From NCBI RefSeq assembly GCF_002204185.1, contig NZ_MXPU01000017.1, forward strand, positions 85,846 to 149,845: a DNA stretch of 64,000 nt. Direction: 5' to 3'. Each line of letters begins with the position of its first letter. The first letter of the stretch is position 1. Source of the stretch: Rhizobium esperanzae. Its GTDB lineage: Bacteria > Pseudomonadota > Alphaproteobacteria > Rhizobiales > Rhizobiaceae. The notes beneath the pieces were generated by a model. The model was not told where the DNA came from. It saw nothing but the letters and a program-made list of their open reading frames with translations, and did not search any database. Position numbers and translations under genes: made by a program. Shown in pieces: positions 1 through 8,725 of the stretch.

Positions 1-1530
1 GAAGCCGGAGCGCGAGGGCTCTGTGACCGGCGGGCCGCCGCGCTCTTCCCAAGTGAAGCGGAGCAGGGCATCCGACTTGTCTTCGTCCCTGACATCGTGC
101 CAGTCGAAGCGGACGCGGCCCTGGGGGACGGAGAGCGCACCATATTTCACAGAATTGGTGGCGAGCTCATGCAGGGCAAGGCCGAGATTCTGCACTGCAT
201 CCGGCTTCAGGACGAAATCATTGCCGGTGATTTCGATCTGTTCGTGCGATTGCGGGAAGGCCTGCAGATGGATGTCAACGACCCGCCGGAGCGACACGCC
301 TCCCCATTGCTCGCTGGTCAGAAGCTCGATCGAACGCACCAGCCCCTCAAGGCGATCGGCGACGGCGGCTTGAAAGGTTTCGACGCTGTCGGCCTGTTTG
401 GCGAGCTGGCGCATCATGGCCTGAGCAAGCGTGAGAAGGTTCTTGGTGCGGTGGACGAGTTCATGCATGACGAAGCGCAACCGGTCTTCGGTCTGGCTGC
501 GATCGAATGAGGCATTCGAAAGAGCGATCGCCACCTGGTTCGCCTCGATGACGCTCGTTTCAACGGGTGAGACGATATGGCCCTTGCCCATGCGGTTCGC
601 CATGTCGGCGATCTCGCGGATGGTGGTGCGGACCTGTCTCGCGACGGCATAGGCGGCCAGCACCGCGACGAGTACGAGCGCGACGCCGCCGATGATGAGG
701 AAACGCCAGGTGCTGAGAATCGAAGCCTGCGCCACCGGCCCCCAGATCACCGTCTTCCAAGACCAGCCGGGAATTTGTGCATAACCGAGAAGCATGTGCG
801 GCAGGATCGACTTATCTTCGAAGACCCCTCGGGAAAAACCAAGCGCCGGCAGGATGCGCGGATCGAAGGGGGTGCCGGGCTTGAGGGCGGCGGGACCTGC
901 GGCAACGACGACGTGGCCGCTTTGGTCGAGAACGGCGGCCGACCAACCGGGGGCAAGACCCTGGGTCGTCACCAGCCGGCCGAGATCACTGGCGTCCTGG
1001 GTGATGATGAGGGCGGCGACAGGATCGCCCTCTCTTGGTAAAGTGACGTTGTAGACCCACTCGCCGCTGGTTCTGCCGCGAAAAACATCGGACGCCTCGA
1101 TTTGGCCGGATTTCATTGCGGCATCGAGGGCGGGGATGTTTGCCGTCTTTCCGAGCGGAGTGCCGAAAGGCCGGCGCGTGTTCAGCAGTTGCTGACCATT
1201 GCGGTCGACGGCGAGGACATAGAGCGCATTGTTCCGCAGAGCCGTTTCCGTGCGTTCGTGAAAGGAGGCGAGGTCGCCGTTTTCGAGCTCCGGGGAGCTC
1301 GACAGCAGCCGCAACGTCGTCGCCATGTCCTGAAGCTGGCGATCGATGATGCGCGAAAGGGCAAGCGCGTCCTGCGCCGTCTCGCGCTTCAGCGTCGAGC
1401 GCTGGTTGTCCTCCAGCTGCAGCAGAAGCAGCGCCACGAAGGCGAAGATCGGCAGCGCAATCGCCACCGCCATGGCGACCAGATAGGTGCCGATCGAAGC
1501 TTTAGGAAAAAACAGTGCGACGATCTTCAT
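1..1530 (-). CDS. HWE-family sensor histidine kinase, cut at the left window edge
   Basis: Membrane sensor kinase read from an ATG at 1530 down to the edge; the first 510 residues are visible and the C-terminus is missing. A hydrophobic segment at about residues 12-35, a periplasmic sensing region of about 230 residues and a second membrane segment at about 275-295 are followed by a HAMP-like linker. The H-box near residue 357 reads HELVHRTKNLL, and a late W-E-x-x-G-G-P-x-V motif begins at residue 494. Both are hallmarks of the HWE subfamily, common in Rhizobiales and often feeding PhyR-type or single-domain regulators. No partner regulator is in view, so it may lie outside the window. The stimulus cannot be read from the sequence. 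Confidence 0.85.
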   Translation of the reverse strand, partial: MKIVALFFPKASIGTYLVAMAVAIALPIFAFVALLLLQLEDNQRSTLKRETAQDALALSRIIDRQLQDMATTLRLLSSSPELENGDLASFHERTETALRNNALYVLAVDRNGQQLLNTRRPFGTPLGKTANIPALDAAMKSGQIEASDVFRGRTSGEWVYNVTLPREGDPVAALIITQDASDLGRLVTTQGLAPGWSAAVLDQSGHVVVAAGPAALKPGTPFDPRILPALGFSRGVFEDKSILPHMLLGYAQIPGWSWKTVIWGPVAQASILSTWRFLIIGGVALVLVAVLAAYAVARQVRTTIREIADMANRMGKGHIVSPVETSVIEANQVAIALSNASFDRSQTEDRLRFVMHELVHRTKNLLTLAQAMMRQLAKQADSVETFQAAVADRLEGLVRSIELLTSEQWGGVSLRRVVDIHLQAFPQSHEQIEITGNDFVLKPDAVQNLGLALHELATNSVKYGALSVPQGRVRFDWHDVRDEDKSDALLRFTWEERGGPPVTEPSRSGF

Positions 1531-1955
1531 TTATTGCGCGCCGCCGCTACAAGTCCCGGTATCGCCGCGTCCTTTGTGCGTCCTGAAAGACGCGCGGCGC
1601 TGCTGTGCGCGCTGTCCGCAACAGTTTTCGTCTGCGGTCAGGAAAGCAAAGATCCGCATCTCTCGCAAACCGCCCTCAACGTGTTTTCGCATACCCCGAT
1701 AGCGGGCTATCGAAGCATCCGCATGTTAGGGGGAGCAAAAGCTGGTTGCAACACCGTATCACATGCCATCGAAGACCGCGGCGGGTTTTCCGCCCCTCTT
1801 TTCAAAGCGATGCGCCCGCCTTCGTGACGGCGCGCTCCCGCTGTCGGTTGCTGCGCGCGCACCGGGCCGGTCACCGATTAAGCGGTTTGCAGGAGATTTC
1901 TTGCAATGCCGAGGTTCTGGGGCATCCGATGTTCCGGCCGCCCCAATTCACATCC
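1531..1955. other. Intergenic region between sensor kinase and TPR lipoprotein genes
   Basis: About 425 bp with no convincing gene. Long open frames cross it on the plus strand, but they continue antisense through the neighbouring TPR gene and have no ribosome site. It should hold the promoter of the minus-strand kinase. A weak GGCGG-GTTTT-CCGCC hairpin near 1781-1796 is the only obvious structure. Confidence 0.5.
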
Positions 1956-2816
1956 TTAGCCGGCTGGAGCGCCGACTCGGGCAAGACCATCGCGGGCCGG
2001 CTGGTATTTCGGGTCAAGCCCGACCGCATGGCGATAGGAGCGGGCAGCCTTGGCCTTGTCGCCGCGGCGTTCGTAGACAAGAGCCTGGTTGGCCCAGGAT
2101 TCGGCGATGTTGCCGTTGAGATCGATCGCGTGATTGAAATCGGCAAACGCGTTGTCGTCGTCATTCAGCGCGATGTAGGAGATGCCGCGGCCATTATAGG
2201 GCTCGGGCGAATTCGGCGAGAGCGAGATGGCCTTCGAGAAATCGTCGATGGCCTTGTCTTGCTGATTGCGCTTCTGGTAGATCAGGCCACGATTGTGATA
2301 GGCGCGGCCATCCGTCGTGCCGAGCTGGATCGCCTTGCTGAAATCATTGAAAGCTGCATCGTCCTGGCCGGCCATGCGATAGACATTGCCGCGGCCGATA
2401 TAGGCGACGTCGTAGCTCGGATTGATCTGCAACGCGGCGTTATAGTCGGCAATCGCCTGGGCCTGCTGACCCATGTTGCGATAGACTAGGGCGCGGTTGG
2501 CATAGGCCTGGAAGAAGCGCGGATTGATCTGCAGCGCCGTGTTGAAATCGTTCAGCGCCGGACGGAACTGGCCGCCGCGGCCGTAAGCGGAGCCGCGGAC
2601 ATTATAGCCTTCGGGATCCCGGGGGTTGGCGTTGATAACCGCCGTCAGCGAGGCGATGTTCTCTTCCGAACCCTGCGCCTTGTCGATGCGGATCACGGCG
2701 TCCGTGGTATTGGTCGTTTCGCAGCCGGCAAGGCCGAACATGGCGGCCAGCGCCATAGCGGGCAGCAATGCGGTTTTCTGCAAGGCGCGGGACGGATTGA
2801 AGGTGGTAACAGCCAT
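1956..2816 (-). CDS. TPR-repeat lipoprotein (NlpI-like)
   Basis: Predicted 286-residue exported lipoprotein. The ATG at 2816 is preferred over an upstream start at 2915. From there the N-terminus gives a clean signal sequence ending in the lipobox LAGC, with the lipidated cysteine at residue 32. The rest is about six tetratricopeptide repeats with the usual Y/A-x-x-R-G/A-x-x-Y pattern, a protein-protein interaction scaffold. NlpI-type proteins sit at the inner face of the outer membrane and modulate murein hydrolases; that role here is inference. It is followed upstream by rpsU on the same strand, but a terminator at 2880-2911 separates the two. Confidence 0.85.
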   Translation of the reverse strand: MAVTTFNPSRALQKTALLPAMALAAMFGLAGCETTNTTDAVIRIDKAQGSEENIASLTAVINANPRDPEGYNVRGSAYGRGGQFRPALNDFNTALQINPRFFQAYANRALVYRNMGQQAQAIADYNAALQINPSYDVAYIGRGNVYRMAGQDDAAFNDFSKAIQLGTTDGRAYHNRGLIYQKRNQQDKAIDDFSKAISLSPNSPEPYNGRGISYIALNDDDNAFADFNHAIDLNGNIAESWANQALVYERRGDKAKAARSYRHAVGLDPKYQPARDGLARVGAPAG

Positions 2817-2879
2817 TCGGGCTCGCTTTCCCCATGCGGCATATCCGATATTGGGATATGCGATCTTCAGCGGCAAACT

Positions 2880-2911
2880 AAAAAGGCGGCGGCGAACCAA
2901 TCGCCCCCGCC
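2880..2911 (-). terminator. Rho-independent terminator of rpsU
   Basis: On the minus strand a 10-bp GC-rich stem (plus-strand arms 2885-2894 and 2902-2911, one mismatch) is followed by a run of five T residues. It lies about 40 bp beyond the rpsU stop codon. Confidence 0.75.
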
Positions 2912-2950
2912 ACAATGCATCTGAAAACGTCGAAAAAACGACGGCAACGC

Positions 2951-3163
2951 TTAGCGTGCGACCAGGCCTTCGCGCTGGGCGCGCTTGCGGGCCAGCTTGC
3001 GAACGCGGCGAACAGCCTCGGCCTTTTCGCGAGCACGCTTCTGCGACGGCTTCTCGTAGTAGTCGCGCATCTTCATTTCGCGGAAAATGCCTTCGCGCTG
3101 CATCTTCTTCTTGAGAGCGCGGAGAGCCTGATCGACATTGTTATCGCGGACAAGTACCTGCAC
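2951..3163 (-). CDS. rpsU: 30S ribosomal protein S21
   Basis: A 70-residue, very basic protein matching alphaproteobacterial S21: it opens VQVLVRDNNVDQALRALKKK and ends in an Arg/Lys-rich helix. S21 binds the 30S platform next to the anti-Shine-Dalgarno region and helps initiation. The start is the GTG at 3163, which gives the conserved N-terminus; an in-frame GTG at 3172 lies closer to the AAAGGA site and cannot be excluded. Minus-strand monocistronic unit ending at the terminator at 2880-2911. Confidence 0.93.
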   Translation of the reverse strand: MQVLVRDNNVDQALRALKKKMQREGIFREMKMRDYYEKPSQKRAREKAEAVRRVRKLARKRAQREGLVAR

Positions 3164-3318
3164 GAGAATCACGTTCCTTTGGTTGGTTGATGCCTGAGGC
3201 GGCGCAGCGCCAGGGGCAAAAAAATAACGTTCGCGCGGCCGCAGCCTTGCGATTGGTGATGCGGGATAGCAGATCGGGTCGGGGAAGTCCAGACGGATAT
3301 GGGAGGCAGGCGGAAAAA

Positions 3319-4929
3319 TCACGCCTGCCCGGTATCCTGTCTCGATCGCGCCGACTCCGGCAGGGCTTCATCCAGAGCTGCAATCGCCTCCTTGAGCGCC
3401 GTCCTGACCCGAAGGCGGTCGGCAGGCTCGACCCGGCTTATATCCAGATGCAGGTCGAGGCCGGCGAGATGTTCGCTCAGAACGCGGCTCTTATGGTCCG
3501 CGCCGAGCGTCAGCCCGTCCACAGCATAGGGCACGATCTCGCGCTGTATGCCCTTCATCGTGATCGGCGGCAGCGGATGGGCATCGACGATCTCGTCGAC
3601 CAGCGCATAGGTTTCGTAGCTGATGACGATCTCTCCGCCCTGGGCGATCGATTGCAGGCGGGCGGCGAGATTGGCCTCCGCGCCGATGATCGTATAGTCC
3701 ATGCGGTCGCTGCTGCCGAAATTGCCGACGTTGCAATAACCGCTGTTGATTCCCATGCGCACGACGAAAGGCTCTTCGGTGCCGTTTCTGCGCCATCTGT
3801 CCTTCAGTTCGCCGAGACGGCGCTGCATGTCGACGGCCATGCGCAGGCAGGCTTTCGCATCCTCCTCCGGGCCCTTCGTTTCCGGGTCGCCGAAGAAGAC
3901 CAGCATGGCGTCGCCGATGAACTTGTCCACCGTGCCCCCATGGGCGAGTGCAATGTTCGACATTTCGGTCAGATATTCGTTGAGCATCTCCGTCAGCGCT
4001 TCCGGCTGCAGCCGCTCGGTGGTCGCGGTGAAATCCTTGATGTCGGAGAAGAAGATCGTCAGGCGCTTGCGCTCGGTATGGACCACCACGTCCTTCTGCC
4101 CGCTGAAAATGCTCTTGTAGATCTGCGGCGAGAGGTAGCGTGAAATCTTCAGCGAGACGCTGGCGAGGAATTCGTTGGCAGCTTCCAGGTCCTGGTTGGC
4201 GTTATGGATCGCGCGCGCCTGCTGTCGCTGCAGCAGAATGAAGCTGAGGCCGATGATGGCGACAAACAGAAAATAGCAGAGCAGGTATTTGAAGGCGAAG
4301 ACGTTGCTCGCATAGGGTTGCCGGATGATCACTTCCTGAATGCCGCGCACATCGCCCACCTTCCAATCGGTCTTCGGGCTTTCCGGGTGGCTGTTGTGGC
4401 AGGCAACGCAGGCCTGGCCCATGACGACAGGGGTGATGAACCGCAGGGTATCGGTCAGTCCGACACGGGTGAGGTCGTTCAGCGTCTGTTGTGGATTGGC
4501 TCGCAGCGCCGCGAGCGCTTGTCTCTCGAAGTCATCGAGCTCGTGGGATGCTCGGCTCTTGAACGGCAGATCGGAGACGAAACGGTAGGTAATATTGGCC
4601 TGCTGTTCCTTGATGACGTCGCCGAGCTCCAGCGAAAGTGTTGCCGGCAGCGGGATGGCGCCTGGAATGTTGGCGTAGTTGTGGGAGACGACCGTGCCGG
4701 CGGTCGCACCGCTGGCATGCGCGGCCAAAACCCGTCCGACGACGTTCGCCGAATAATAGGAGCGAATGCTCGAGATCAGCGAACTCATATCACGCGCCTG
4801 TCGCCGCAAGGTATTTCCCGAGAGATCGCTGATGTCGAGCCAGACGGCAAGCGGCAGTCCTGCAAGCATCGCCAGCACGACGACTATCAGCCAATAGCCG
4901 CTGCGGCGCACGGCGGTTTCGGAAATCAC
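3319..4929 (-). CDS. Membrane class III adenylate/guanylate cyclase with CxxCH (DUF3365/Tll0287-like) sensor domain
   Basis: A 536-residue receptor-type cyclase. A membrane segment at about 12-32 leads into a periplasmic domain of about 180 residues carrying CVACH at 174-178, the covalent c-heme attachment motif typical of DUF3365/Tll0287-like sensors. A second membrane segment (about 213-234) and a short coiled linker precede the class III catalytic domain. The metal-binding aspartates are D296 (FFSDIKDF) and D340 (DKFIGDAMLVFF). The Lys in VDKF favours ATP as substrate. The gene is divergent from the CHASE2 cyclase at 5198, and the two probably share the regulatory gap at 4930-5197. A redox or gas signal through heme is inference from the motif. 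Confidence 0.88.
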   Translation of the reverse strand: MISETAVRRSGYWLIVVVLAMLAGLPLAVWLDISDLSGNTLRRQARDMSSLISSIRSYYSANVVGRVLAAHASGATAGTVVSHNYANIPGAIPLPATLSLELGDVIKEQQANITYRFVSDLPFKSRASHELDDFERQALAALRANPQQTLNDLTRVGLTDTLRFITPVVMGQACVACHNSHPESPKTDWKVGDVRGIQEVIIRQPYASNVFAFKYLLCYFLFVAIIGLSFILLQRQQARAIHNANQDLEAANEFLASVSLKISRYLSPQIYKSIFSGQKDVVVHTERKRLTIFFSDIKDFTATTERLQPEALTEMLNEYLTEMSNIALAHGGTVDKFIGDAMLVFFGDPETKGPEEDAKACLRMAVDMQRRLGELKDRWRRNGTEEPFVVRMGINSGYCNVGNFGSSDRMDYTIIGAEANLAARLQSIAQGGEIVISYETYALVDEIVDAHPLPPITMKGIQREIVPYAVDGLTLGADHKSRVLSEHLAGLDLHLDISRVEPADRLRVRTALKEAIAALDEALPESARSRQDTGQA

Positions 4930-5197
4930 GGGAGCCCCTCACTCTTCCATCTAAAAGCATTCGCGCTTCGCGCCGTTACAAGAACATTTCACCGCGCGCC
5001 CGGCAAGATCGAAGCCATGCCGTCCAAGCAAAAGCGTGGCCGAACTGACGGCGTCGCCGAATTTGAAGGCGCCGTTGCGCCGACCGGCGGGAAGCGAGAG
5101 GCTGGAAAGCGAAAAGAAGCGCCGCAAGCGCATGGGCGAATGGCGTTCGGATAGAAAGCGGCGTAGCCTGTCGGTCGGCAGGGGGACACCGGTTGGG

Positions 5198-7372
5198 ATG
5201 ATGACGCGCGTGCAGCAAATCGGTGTCGTTATCGGCCTGGTGATCGTGGCTGCCCTGACGATGCTGCGGGCAGACGATCCCGGGATCTTCAAGCTGATCC
5301 GGGGCGTGACCTTCGACGAGTATCAGCGCCTGCTTCCGAGAACATTCGAACCCATGCCGGTCCGCGTGATCGATATCGACGAGGCGTCGTTGCGTGAATT
5401 CGGTCAATGGCCGTGGCCACGGGATCGGTTGGCTCTGCTGGTGGACCGGCTTTCTGACATGGGCGCGGCGGCCATCGCCTTCGATGTCCTCTTTTCGGAG
5501 CCGGACCGGCTGTCGCCGCGCAACGTGGTGCGCGAGGTCGCGGGGGTTGATCCATCGCTGGCCGAGAAGTTTCCCGACAATGACGAGATCTTTGCCCGCT
5601 CGATCTCCGGCAAACCCGTCGTGCTCGGCTTCGGGCTTTCCAACGAGGGCGGTTACCGGCCCCCTGTCAAGGCGGGCTTTGCTTTCACCGGGGAAAGCCC
5701 CGTCTCGGCTCCGCCCTACCTCGCCGCATCGACGCCGCTCAGGCCGCAATTGGAAGCCAATGCTGCAGGGCTCGGCCACATCAGCCTCAATCCCGGCAAT
5801 CCTTCGCCGGTGGTGCGGGCGGTGCCGTTGTTCCTGACCGACGGCGTGCAGCTCTATCCCAATCTCGCGGTCGAGGCGCTGCGCGTCGCGCAGGGTGTAT
5901 CGACGTATGTATTGGCCGGCGCGCCCGATCGCGCCGGCGTGATGGCATCGGCAAAGATCGGCGATTTCGTCGTGCCGCTGACGGCGGCGGGCGAATTCTG
6001 GCTCTATGTCAGCCCCGACCGGGCCGAGCGCTATATCTCCGCCCGCAAGGTGCTCGCCGCCGGAGGCGCCTCTCCCGATATCTCTGCCGCCATTGACGGA
6101 AGCATCGTCTTCGTCGGCACCTCGGCGGCAGGCCTGCAGGACATCCGTGTCACGGCGCTCGGCGAGAATGTTCCCGGCGTTTCGATGCATGCGCAGGCCG
6201 TCGAACAAATTCTCTCCGGCCGTTTCCTGTCGCGGCCCGATTGGGCGGACGGGCTGGAAATCCTCACGATCGCGGTGCTCGGATGCCTGCTCGTCGTGGT
6301 GACAACCTTCGTCAGTCCAGCCGTCGCATTGGTCTGCGGCCTGCTCATTACCGCAATGGCGCTCGTGGCCTCCTGGTTCTCCTTCCTCTATGCGGGGCTT
6401 CTTCTCGATCCGTTGGCTCCGATCATCAGCGGATCGATCACCCATTTTGCGGCAACCTCGTTCCGCATTCTGGTGATCGACCGAGAAAGGCGCGAGGTGC
6501 GGCGCGCCTTCGGACATTATCTTTCTCCGTCACTGCTCCATCGCATCGAGCATAACCGCGATGCCTTGCGCCTCGGTGGAGATGACCGGGAGCTGACGGT
6601 GATGTTCGTGGACGTCAGGAACTTCACCGAGATCAGCGAACGGCTGGCGCCGACTGATGTCGTTGCCTTCCTGAATACATTGCTCGACGCGCTGAGCCGT
6701 CATGTCGTGGCTAACGAAGGTACTCTTGATAAGTTTATCGGCGATTCGATCATGGCATTCTGGAATGCGCCGGTTGATGTTGCGGATCACGAAATCAAGG
6801 CGGTTCGCACGGCGCTCGCCATGCGCGAGACACTCGCCGAACTGAACGCCAGCGACGCCTTCGGCTTCGGACCCGATCAGGAGGTCGGCATCGGCATCGG
6901 CATCCATACCGGCGTTGCTTGCGTCGGCAATATGGGCGCCAAGACCCGCTTCAACTATTCGGCGGTCGGAGATGCGGTCAACGTCGCAGCTCGCATCGAG
7001 TCGTCCTGCAAGGAGATAGGCTTCGATATCCTCATCTCCGACAGCACGGCACGCTCAGTGCAGGGAATGGCGGTGATCGAGGCCGGCGCCCTCTCGCTCA
7101 AGGGAAAGAGCAGCCGGACGCAGATTCTTGCGGTCATCGGCGATGAACGCGTCGCAGCGTCCCAGGAATTCGCCGCGCTCGAGGTCCTTCACAAGCAACT
7201 TATGCAGGCCCTGCAATCGCATTCGCGGAACAGCCGGAAGCTTATCGGCGCGGCAAAGCACAGTGCTGCGCACGTGCTCGGCGGTCTGACCGAATTCTAC
7301 CAGCGTATATCGGGCAGGACCGATCATTTTCGCGAAGTGCCGGAGGCGGTCGAAAAAAGCGCCGCCGACTGA
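5198..7372 (+). CDS. CHASE2-domain adenylate/guanylate cyclase
   Basis: Receptor cyclase of 724 residues from the ATG at 5198. This start sits 11 bp after GCAGGGGGA and places a membrane anchor at the N-terminus; the frame is open further upstream, to 5036. The extracytoplasmic CHASE2 sensor fills roughly residues 30-345 and is followed by three close membrane helices, the usual CHASE2 layout. The C-terminal class III domain has MFVDVRNFTE and LDKFIGDSIMAFWNAP with both metal aspartates, so it should be active. It is divergent from the heme-type cyclase and convergent, with a 6-bp gap, to the FecR-domain gene. CHASE2 ligands are generally unknown. Confidence 0.88.
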   Translation: MMTRVQQIGVVIGLVIVAALTMLRADDPGIFKLIRGVTFDEYQRLLPRTFEPMPVRVIDIDEASLREFGQWPWPRDRLALLVDRLSDMGAAAIAFDVLFSEPDRLSPRNVVREVAGVDPSLAEKFPDNDEIFARSISGKPVVLGFGLSNEGGYRPPVKAGFAFTGESPVSAPPYLAASTPLRPQLEANAAGLGHISLNPGNPSPVVRAVPLFLTDGVQLYPNLAVEALRVAQGVSTYVLAGAPDRAGVMASAKIGDFVVPLTAAGEFWLYVSPDRAERYISARKVLAAGGASPDISAAIDGSIVFVGTSAAGLQDIRVTALGENVPGVSMHAQAVEQILSGRFLSRPDWADGLEILTIAVLGCLLVVVTTFVSPAVALVCGLLITAMALVASWFSFLYAGLLLDPLAPIISGSITHFAATSFRILVIDRERREVRRAFGHYLSPSLLHRIEHNRDALRLGGDDRELTVMFVDVRNFTEISERLAPTDVVAFLNTLLDALSRHVVANEGTLDKFIGDSIMAFWNAPVDVADHEIKAVRTALAMRETLAELNASDAFGFGPDQEVGIGIGIHTGVACVGNMGAKTRFNYSAVGDAVNVAARIESSCKEIGFDILISDSTARSVQGMAVIEAGALSLKGKSSRTQILAVIGDERVAASQEFAALEVLHKQLMQALQSHSRNSRKLIGAAKHSAAHVLGGLTEFYQRISGRTDHFREVPEAVEKSAAD

Positions 7373-7378
7373 CTGGCC

Positions 7379-8416
7379 TCAGCGACCGCGATTGAAATCG
7401 CGGCCCCTGTGGTGGTTCCGATCGTTGTCATGATCATCATCACGATCGCCATCTCCATCATGGTGGTGGTCGTGCTCTCGATGATCCAGGCCGTGATTTC
7501 CCGGCTTGCCGTCGTCGTCGTGCCGGCCATGGCCTTCATGCTTATCGGGTCTATCCGGCTTATCATGATGAGGCTTGTCGTGGTGCGGCTTGTCGTGGTG
7601 CGGCATGTCGTGGTGCGGCATGTCGGGCCTGTGCGGTCGCTCCTTTTGCGGCTCGGCCTGTCTCTGTGGCGGATCCTGCCTTTGCGGAGCGGGTGCAACT
7701 GCCGGCGGCGGCCGGTTTCGATCGCTCCTTTCCGGCAACAGCGAAGCCATGTTGCATCCGCCGAGCATGCCGAGGCCACCCGAAAGCCGCTGGTTACCGG
7801 AGAGGAAGGGCAGGGCGCGCTGGTTTCCAAGGCTCTGGAGGACGTCACGATCCACCCGGCGGGCTGACGTCATATCGCCATTCGGCTTGGCCACGACGCA
7901 GTCGCAGCGTTGCTGTAGCTGCCGGCAGCCGCCGGAGCCGCAGAAGCGGGCCGCGCCGTTCAAGAGGACGACGGCGGTGGTGCCGTCTGGGCCGACATAA
8001 AAATCGAATGCGGTGCCGCGCACGCCGATCGTGCCTGCCGGAGTCAGGATTTGATAGGCCGAGGATTTGGAATTGCCGCTGACCCAGCGGAAGGTCCCCT
8101 TGGCGGCCTTGATGGTGAGTTGCCTGACAGATTGAGAATCGTCGAAAACATATCTGTCGATGACGACGGAGGAACCCCAGCCGACCGCAAGCTTGGTGCC
8201 GTCCCTAAATACAAACTGGCCGAGCCCCGACTGCGATGTCTTGATGCGTTCGTCGCGATGAACGCTTGTATTGACTTCGATGGGGCCGGCTTGTCCCGTT
8301 ACCTCGGTCTTGATGACGACAGCCTGGCCGACCGGCTCGGCGGCAGCAGCCAGCCCGACGCCGCAAAGCGTAAGAAATAGCGCCTGGAATAATAAAAGCC
8401 GCCCCCGCATGCACAT
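7379..8416 (-). CDS. Exported FecR-domain protein with His/Asp-rich tail
   Basis: Protein of about 345 residues with a signal peptide ending around LAAAAEPVG. The central part is a FecR-type beta domain (TPAGTIGVRGTAFDFYV is characteristic) followed by a Cys-rich stretch with GSGGCRQLQQRCDC. The last 100 residues are low complexity: prolines and glutamines, four PHHD repeats, then long runs of His and Asp. ATGs at 8416 and 8410 are both possible; GGGATTGG lies 6 bp before the first. It is not in a FecI/FecR/TonB-receptor locus, so classic iron-citrate signalling is unlikely. The tail could bind metal ions, which is inference from composition. Confidence 0.8.
   Translation of the reverse strand: MCMRGRLLLFQALFLTLCGVGLAAAAEPVGQAVVIKTEVTGQAGPIEVNTSVHRDERIKTSQSGLGQFVFRDGTKLAVGWGSSVVIDRYVFDDSQSVRQLTIKAAKGTFRWVSGNSKSSAYQILTPAGTIGVRGTAFDFYVGPDGTTAVVLLNGAARFCGSGGCRQLQQRCDCVVAKPNGDMTSARRVDRDVLQSLGNQRALPFLSGNQRLSGGLGMLGGCNMASLLPERSDRNRPPPAVAPAPQRQDPPQRQAEPQKERPHRPDMPHHDMPHHDKPHHDKPHHDKPDRPDKHEGHGRHDDDGKPGNHGLDHREHDHHHDGDGDRDDDHDNDRNHHRGRDFNRGR
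7559..7618 (-). repeat. Four tandem 15-bp units encoding PHHD(K/M)
   Basis: Units at 7559-7573 (diverged), 7574-7588, 7589-7603 and 7604-7618. The last three differ by a single base or are identical at the DNA level, suggesting recent expansion by slippage inside the FecR-domain gene. Confidence 0.85.
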
Positions 8417-8571
8417 GATACACCAATCCCGGCAAGGGGGAAAAATTAACATCTCGGCAACTTCTTGTCTGTTCGCCCTCTTGGGTTAGGGGCAGCCCTG
8501 CCGCCAGCTGGAAGCGCGGACCTTCGCAAGATCCTGCAGGATGATATTCGTTTGGGTTTGGGAAGCGGCGC

Positions 8572-8623
8572 TTGACACCATCGGAAATTGCGCAGTTTTC
8601 GACACGATGTCGTTCAGTGTCAA
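8572..8623. promoter_or_regulatory. Possible operator upstream of soxB
   Basis: Inverted heptamers TTGACAC (8572-8578) and GTGTCAA (8617-8623) lie 38 bp apart in the 309-bp gap between the FecR-domain gene and soxB. The first also resembles a -35 box. Arrangement and position suit a looping or bipartite regulator site, but no factor is identified. Confidence 0.3.
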
Positions 8624-8725
8624 AAGCGAAGCTCTCGCGCGTCGCAAAAGAGCCGTTGTGCCGCAATTGGATTTGCGATTTGTATGGGCGCGAGAACAGC
8701 CCTTGCCCGAAGGAGAAGAAGGCGG

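Noticed and set aside
3305..3329. Hairpin GGCAGGCG/CGCCTGCC at the end of the heme-type cyclase gene
   Set aside because: The T-run is in the loop rather than after the stem, so it was not called a terminator.
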